From positions 1 through 64,000 of the forward strand of contig JAOQAD010000027.1 of the NCBI GenBank assembly GCA_025963775.1: a stretch of 64,000 bases of DNA, in the 5' to 3' direction. Positions 60,971 to 64,000 of the stretch are shown one piece after another (the first letter of the stretch is position 1; every line of letters begins with the position of its first letter). The DNA comes from Bacteroidota bacterium (GTDB lineage Bacteria; Bacteroidota; Bacteroidia; 2-12-FULL-35-15). A program made the translations under genes and the position numbers. The notes below the pieces were generated by a model. It was not told the origin of the DNA. It did not search any database and saw nothing but the letters and a program-made list of their open reading frames with translations.

Positions 60971-62440
60971 TTACCTGCTGTAATTCGGAGCTTCCCTGGT
61001 AATGGAAACCCCATGCGGATGGCTTTCGCGGATCCCGGCATTGGTGATGCGGATGAACTTTGCCTTTTGCAGCGCTTCCACATTCTTCGCACCGCAGTAT
61101 CCCATTCCGGCACGCAGGCCGCCTGCAAACTGGTACAGCACTTCTGAAAGGCTTCCTTTGAAAGGAACACGCCCTGAAATCCCTTCCGGCACCAGCTTTT
61201 TAATATCGTCTTCCGCATCCTGGAAATAGCGGTCTTTCGAGCCTTTCTGCATGGCCTCGATAGAGCCCATCCCGCGGTATGATTTGAATTTACGTCCTTC
61301 GAAAATGATCGTTTCTCCCGGCGACTCTTCAACGCCTGCAAACATGGAGCCCATCATTACCGAGCTCGCCCCTGCTGCCAGCGCTTTCACAATATCGCCT
61401 GTAAAGCGGATCCCGCCATCGGCGATCACCGGAACTCCTTTACCTTTCAGTGCTTTTGCCACTTCCATCACGGCAGTGAGCTGGGGAACACCTACACCTG
61501 CGATCACGCGCGTGGTGCAGATAGAGCCCGGGCCAATGCCGACCTTCACCGCATCTGCACCTGCTTTCGCAAGCGCCAGTGCCGCTTCCGGCGTAGCAAT
61601 ATTTCCTACGACAACCTGCAGGCCGGGATATCCTTTTTTCACTTTCTTCAGTGCATCGATCACTCCTTTGGAATGCCCGTGCGCCGTATCAATGATCACT
61701 GCATCCACTCCTGCCCTTGCAAGTGCGTCCACCCGCTCCATAACATCAGCGGTTACGCCCACAGCTGCCGCCACACGTAATCTTCCCAGGGAATCTTTGT
61801 TGGCATTCGGGTGTACTTTTACTTTAATGATATCGCGGTAAGTGATCAGTCCGACCAGCTTGTTATTGCGGTCGACCACCGGTAATTTCTCGATTTTATG
61901 GTTCTGGAGGATCTGCTCTGCCTTCTTAAGGTCGGTACCCACTTTGGCCACTACCATGTTCTTGCTGGTCATTACTTCCTTTACGGGGCGCTTTGTGTTC
62001 TTCTCGAAACGAAGGTCGCGGTTGGTAACGATCCCGATCAGCTCACGGCTTGCATTCACTACGGGGATCCCGCCGATCTTGTTCTCCTTCATCAGGCTGA
62101 GCGCATCAGAAACCAATGCGCTTTCCAGCAAGGTCACCGGGTCCATGATCATCCCGCTTTCGGAGCGCTTTACACGGCGAACATGCTCTGCCTGGTCGGC
62201 AATGCTCATGTTCTTGTGAAGCACACCGATGCCGCCTTCCTGCGCAATGGCAATGGCCAGCTGGTATTCGGTAACCGTATCCATGGCTGCGGAAACCACA
62301 GGCATGTTCAGCTTTATTTTTTTCGTGAAATAGGAAGAGGTATCGACTTCGCGCGGAAGCACTTCGGAATAAGCAGGTACTAAAAGTACATCATCATAGG
62401 TTAATCCTTCACCTACAAATTTGCTTGAATCTAATGACAT
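60971..62440 (-). CDS. guaB: Inosine-5'-monophosphate dehydrogenase
   Basis: 489 residues. A TIM-barrel with EGLTYDDVLLVPAYS at the start, two CBS domains inserted at about 95-210, GPGSICTTR with the catalytic Cys near residue 308, and RGMGSIEAM with DRYFQ flap residues. It oxidises IMP to XMP with NAD, the rate-limiting step of GMP synthesis. PurA at 13743 covers the other IMP branch. Promoter elements TTTG and TATCTTTG lie upstream. Confidence 0.97.
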   Translation of the reverse strand: MSLDSSKFVGEGLTYDDVLLVPAYSEVLPREVDTSSYFTKKIKLNMPVVSAAMDTVTEYQLAIAIAQEGGIGVLHKNMSIADQAEHVRRVKRSESGMIMDPVTLLESALVSDALSLMKENKIGGIPVVNASRELIGIVTNRDLRFEKNTKRPVKEVMTSKNMVVAKVGTDLKKAEQILQNHKIEKLPVVDRNNKLVGLITYRDIIKVKVHPNANKDSLGRLRVAAAVGVTADVMERVDALARAGVDAVIIDTAHGHSKGVIDALKKVKKGYPGLQVVVGNIATPEAALALAKAGADAVKVGIGPGSICTTRVIAGVGVPQLTAVMEVAKALKGKGVPVIADGGIRFTGDIVKALAAGASSVMMGSMFAGVEESPGETIIFEGRKFKSYRGMGSIEAMQKGSKDRYFQDAEDDIKKLVPEGISGRVPFKGSLSEVLYQFAGGLRAGMGYCGAKNVEALQKAKFIRITNAGIRESHPHGVSITREAPNYSR

Positions 62441-62482
62441 AGAGAACAGGGTTTGAACTTTAATTATTGGTTAAAATTCCCG

Positions 62483-62514
62483 CAAAGATACATCTTTTTT
62501 ATTCATGTCGGCAA
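62483..62514 (-). promoter_or_regulatory. Putative guaB promoter
   Basis: Minus strand TTG (62514-62512), 21-base spacer, TATCTTTG (62490-62483). The 5' leader would be about 40 bases. Confidence 0.5.
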
Positions 62515-62520
62515 ACTATC

Positions 62521-62560
62521 ATCCTCCCGGGGATTTCGCGGCTGAAATCCCCGGGAGGAT
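62521..62560. repeat. Perfect 17-bp inverted repeat between divergent guaB and glycan genes
   Basis: ATCCTCCCGGGGATTTC and its exact complement flank the loop GCGGCT. No T-run on either side. It lies between the guaB -33 element and the -7 box (62587) of the divergent gene, a position suited to an operator or cruciform. Confidence 0.7.
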
Positions 62561-62586
62561 TCAGCCATCAAAATTATTATTTTAAT

Positions 62587-62594
62587 TACATTTG
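62587..62594 (+). promoter_or_regulatory. Putative -7 box of the MptE-like gene
   Basis: TACATTTG, 9 bases upstream of the ATG at 62604; an in-frame TTG at 62592 lies inside this box and is rejected as a start. Confidence 0.4.
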
Positions 62595-62603
62595 CCCTGT
62601 ACA

Positions 62604-63479
62604 ATGTCCGCAGCCGAAAAAACATACAAACAGCTTACTTCTTTCCTGTCAAAATGCAGCGCTACATTCGTTTCGGTGCTTAAGGTGCTGCTCCGCTCGA
62701 AGCCGGGAATAAAGCTTCCGGAAGCAACATCCAATACCTGCATCATTCTGGGCAATGGCCCATCGTTAAAGGAATCCCTGGGAAAGCATCCCGGATTTTT
62801 CAGCAAGCATCCTTTGGTTTGTGTGAACACCTTTGCTGTGACTGAAGAGTACACGCAGCTGAAGCCCGCTTATTACGTGATGCTCGATCCTAACTTCTGG
62901 CTGGTGGACAATGACTTTACAAGAAAGACGCTGAATGCCCTCGTTGAAAAAACCAGCTGGAACATGGCATTGCTTGTGCCGCAGCAGGCAAAGCGTTCGG
63001 CATTGTTCAGAGAGCTGGAACGCAGGAACCCGCAGATCCGCATCAGCTATTACAATTACACGGTATTCAGGGGCTTTGAAAGCATCACGCACTGGTTCTG
63101 CAAAAAGAACCTGGCCATGCTGCAAAGCCAGAATGTATTGGTCGCTTCCATTTTCCTTTCGATCAACATAGGCTTTAAAGAGATCTACCTTGTGGGCGCC
63201 GACCATACCTGGCACGAATCGCTGCATGTGAACGAAAACAATATGCTGTGCATTAAGGACGTTCATTTTTACGAAGAAAAGGAACACATCAGCTACAAGC
63301 CTTTCCGGGTTGCGCTTGACAGCGAGCGTACACACCGCGTGGACGAAATATTTTCCATCTGGGGGAAAACATTTTATGGTTATATTGCAATGAATAATTA
63401 CGCGAAATACCGCGGTGCTGCCATATACAATGCAAGCGAAGTATCATTCATCGATGCATTTAAACGCGTGAAACTTTAG
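62604..63479 (+). CDS. MptE-like/DUF115-type protein of a glycan locus
   Basis: 291 residues. [20 protein letters not shown] is the Rossmann-like DUF115/MptE start (GNGPS), then [30 protein letters not shown] and [20 protein letters not shown], which resembles GAD.xW segments of 6-hydroxymethylpterin pyrophosphokinase-like and sialyltransferase-like proteins. In polysaccharide loci such proteins are thought to be glycosyltransferase-like; a pterin role is unlikely here. The stop is 2 bases before the acetyltransferase gene, so they are co-transcribed. Confidence 0.75.
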   Translation: MSAAEKTYKQLTSFLSKCSATFVSVLKVLLRSKPGIKLPEATSNTCIILGNGPSLKESLGKHPGFFSKHPLVCVNTFAVTEEYTQLKPAYYVMLDPNFWLVDNDFTRKTLNALVEKTSWNMALLVPQQAKRSALFRELERRNPQIRISYYNYTVFRGFESITHWFCKKNLAMLQSQNVLVASIFLSINIGFKEIYLVGADHTWHESLHVNENNMLCIKDVHFYEEKEHISYKPFRVALDSERTHRVDEIFSIWGKTFYGYIAMNNYAKYRGAAIYNASEVSFIDAFKRVKL

Positions 63480-63481
63480 AA

Positions 63482-64000
63482 ATGAAAGCCTTATTTACAA
63501 ACCCGATGACCATGTGGCTCCGCTGGCTGTTCAGGAAAATATCCCTGGAAAGCAAGTACCGGAAACAGCACCTGAAGCTGGAATACATGGTAGAGATCAC
63601 AAACTGTACTTTCGGCAATTACAATACGGTTTACAAATATGCCCGCCTGCGCGATACTGTGATGGGCGATTTCAGCTACGTAGCGCGCAATTCGCAGGTG
63701 TACAATACGAAGATCGGCAAGTTCAGCTGCATCGGCCCGAACGTAAATACGGGCATGGGCGCACATCCTTCCAACGCTTTTGTTTCCAGCCACCCGCTTT
63801 TTTATTCAACGCTGGGACAATCATCTGGAATGGTGATCGTGGAGAAAAACCTGTTCGATGAATTTCCATTGACGGAGATCGGGAACGATGTGTGGATCGG
63901 GAACAATGTAACGATCAAATACGGCGTGACCATCGGCGATGGCGCCATTATCGGTTCAGGCGCTGTGGTGACGAAAGATGTGGAGCCATACAGCATTGTG
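63482..64000 (+). CDS. Left-handed beta-helix O-acetyltransferase, C-terminus cut by window edge
   Basis: 173 codons are visible from the ATG at 63482 and the frame stays open to the end. Hexapeptide repeats are evident ([58 protein letters not shown]). [18 protein letters not shown] contains the catalytic His expected of CatB/maltose-type acetyltransferases. It would acetylate a sugar of the surface glycan with acetyl-CoA. Most of the fold is present; only a C-terminal tail should be missing. Confidence 0.87.
   Translation, partial: MKALFTNPMTMWLRWLFRKISLESKYRKQHLKLEYMVEITNCTFGNYNTVYKYARLRDTVMGDFSYVARNSQVYNTKIGKFSCIGPNVNTGMGAHPSNAFVSSHPLFYSTLGQSSGMVIVEKNLFDEFPLTEIGNDVWIGNNVTIKYGVTIGDGAIIGSGAVVTKDVEPYSIV

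Overview
This 64 kb window is from the chromosome of a Bacteroidota bacterium. The evidence is: several secreted proteins ending in type IX secretion (T9SS) sorting domains (26470-29382, 45338-47332, 58425-60900, probably 29450-31405); -7 promoter boxes of the Bacteroidota TAnnTTTG type; malate:quinone oxidoreductase; a large LptD with an OstA-like partner; and the local order (Fe-S proteins)-MCE-amidase/LptD. I cannot assign a family from sequence alone. Most genes have moderate GC with G/C-rich third positions, so many long antisense frames are open by chance. No tRNA, rRNA or CRISPR array was seen.

Layout. 1-10.2 kb is a surface-glycan locus: GT2 glycosyltransferase (cut at the left edge), asparagine synthetase, polysaccharide deacetylase, FemAB/GNAT-like transferase, methyltransferase, an antisense polymerase-like membrane protein, GT4 transferase, GalE and an OafA-type acyltransferase. 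10.3-17.3 kb is housekeeping: Rsh (ppGpp), Fur, a STAS protein, PurA, an OstA-like LPS-export protein and a DUF6438 protein. 17.4-25.3 kb is envelope and redox: two Fe-S proteins, an MCE/MlaD protein, an amidase and, divergently, LptD. 25.3-32.1 kb looks like an insertion-prone segment: a GIY-YIG nuclease gene among tandem palindromic elements, a 970-residue FG-GAP/ASPIC T9SS protein, a pentaheme cytochrome and a DUF1328 mini-protein. 32.3-36.1 kb holds RidA, three small membrane proteins and an M61 peptidase. 36.1-38.6 kb is AT-richer: a cytoplasmic trypsin-like protease paired with a membrane-anchored protein. 38.8-50 kb: dihydrolipoyl dehydrogenase, SpoIIAA-like and SpoIIE-like proteins, a second GIY-YIG gene, an rRNA methyltransferase, a T9SS beta-helix protein, RecR and a GT2 fusion protein. 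50.3-62.4 kb: Mqo, OmpA protein, MoxR, three periplasmic PPIase-type chaperones, twin Ycf48-like T9SS proteins and GuaB. From 62.6 kb glycan genes resume (MptE-like/DUF115 protein, hexapeptide acetyltransferase cut at the right edge).

The most notable signal is a family of small elements sharing one terminal palindrome (GTCATCCCGTGC...GCACGGGATCT). At 43118-43500 a GIY-YIG nuclease gene fills a 383-bp cassette bounded by 32-bp perfect inverted repeats, and its stop codon lies inside one repeat. A relic of a second cassette end lies next to it. At least seven copies of about 100-130 bp carry the same ends with no gene, as non-autonomous derivatives would; most form a tandem cluster around the other GIY-YIG gene. 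I infer a minimal mobile element family with MITE-like offspring. Excision or transposition is not shown.
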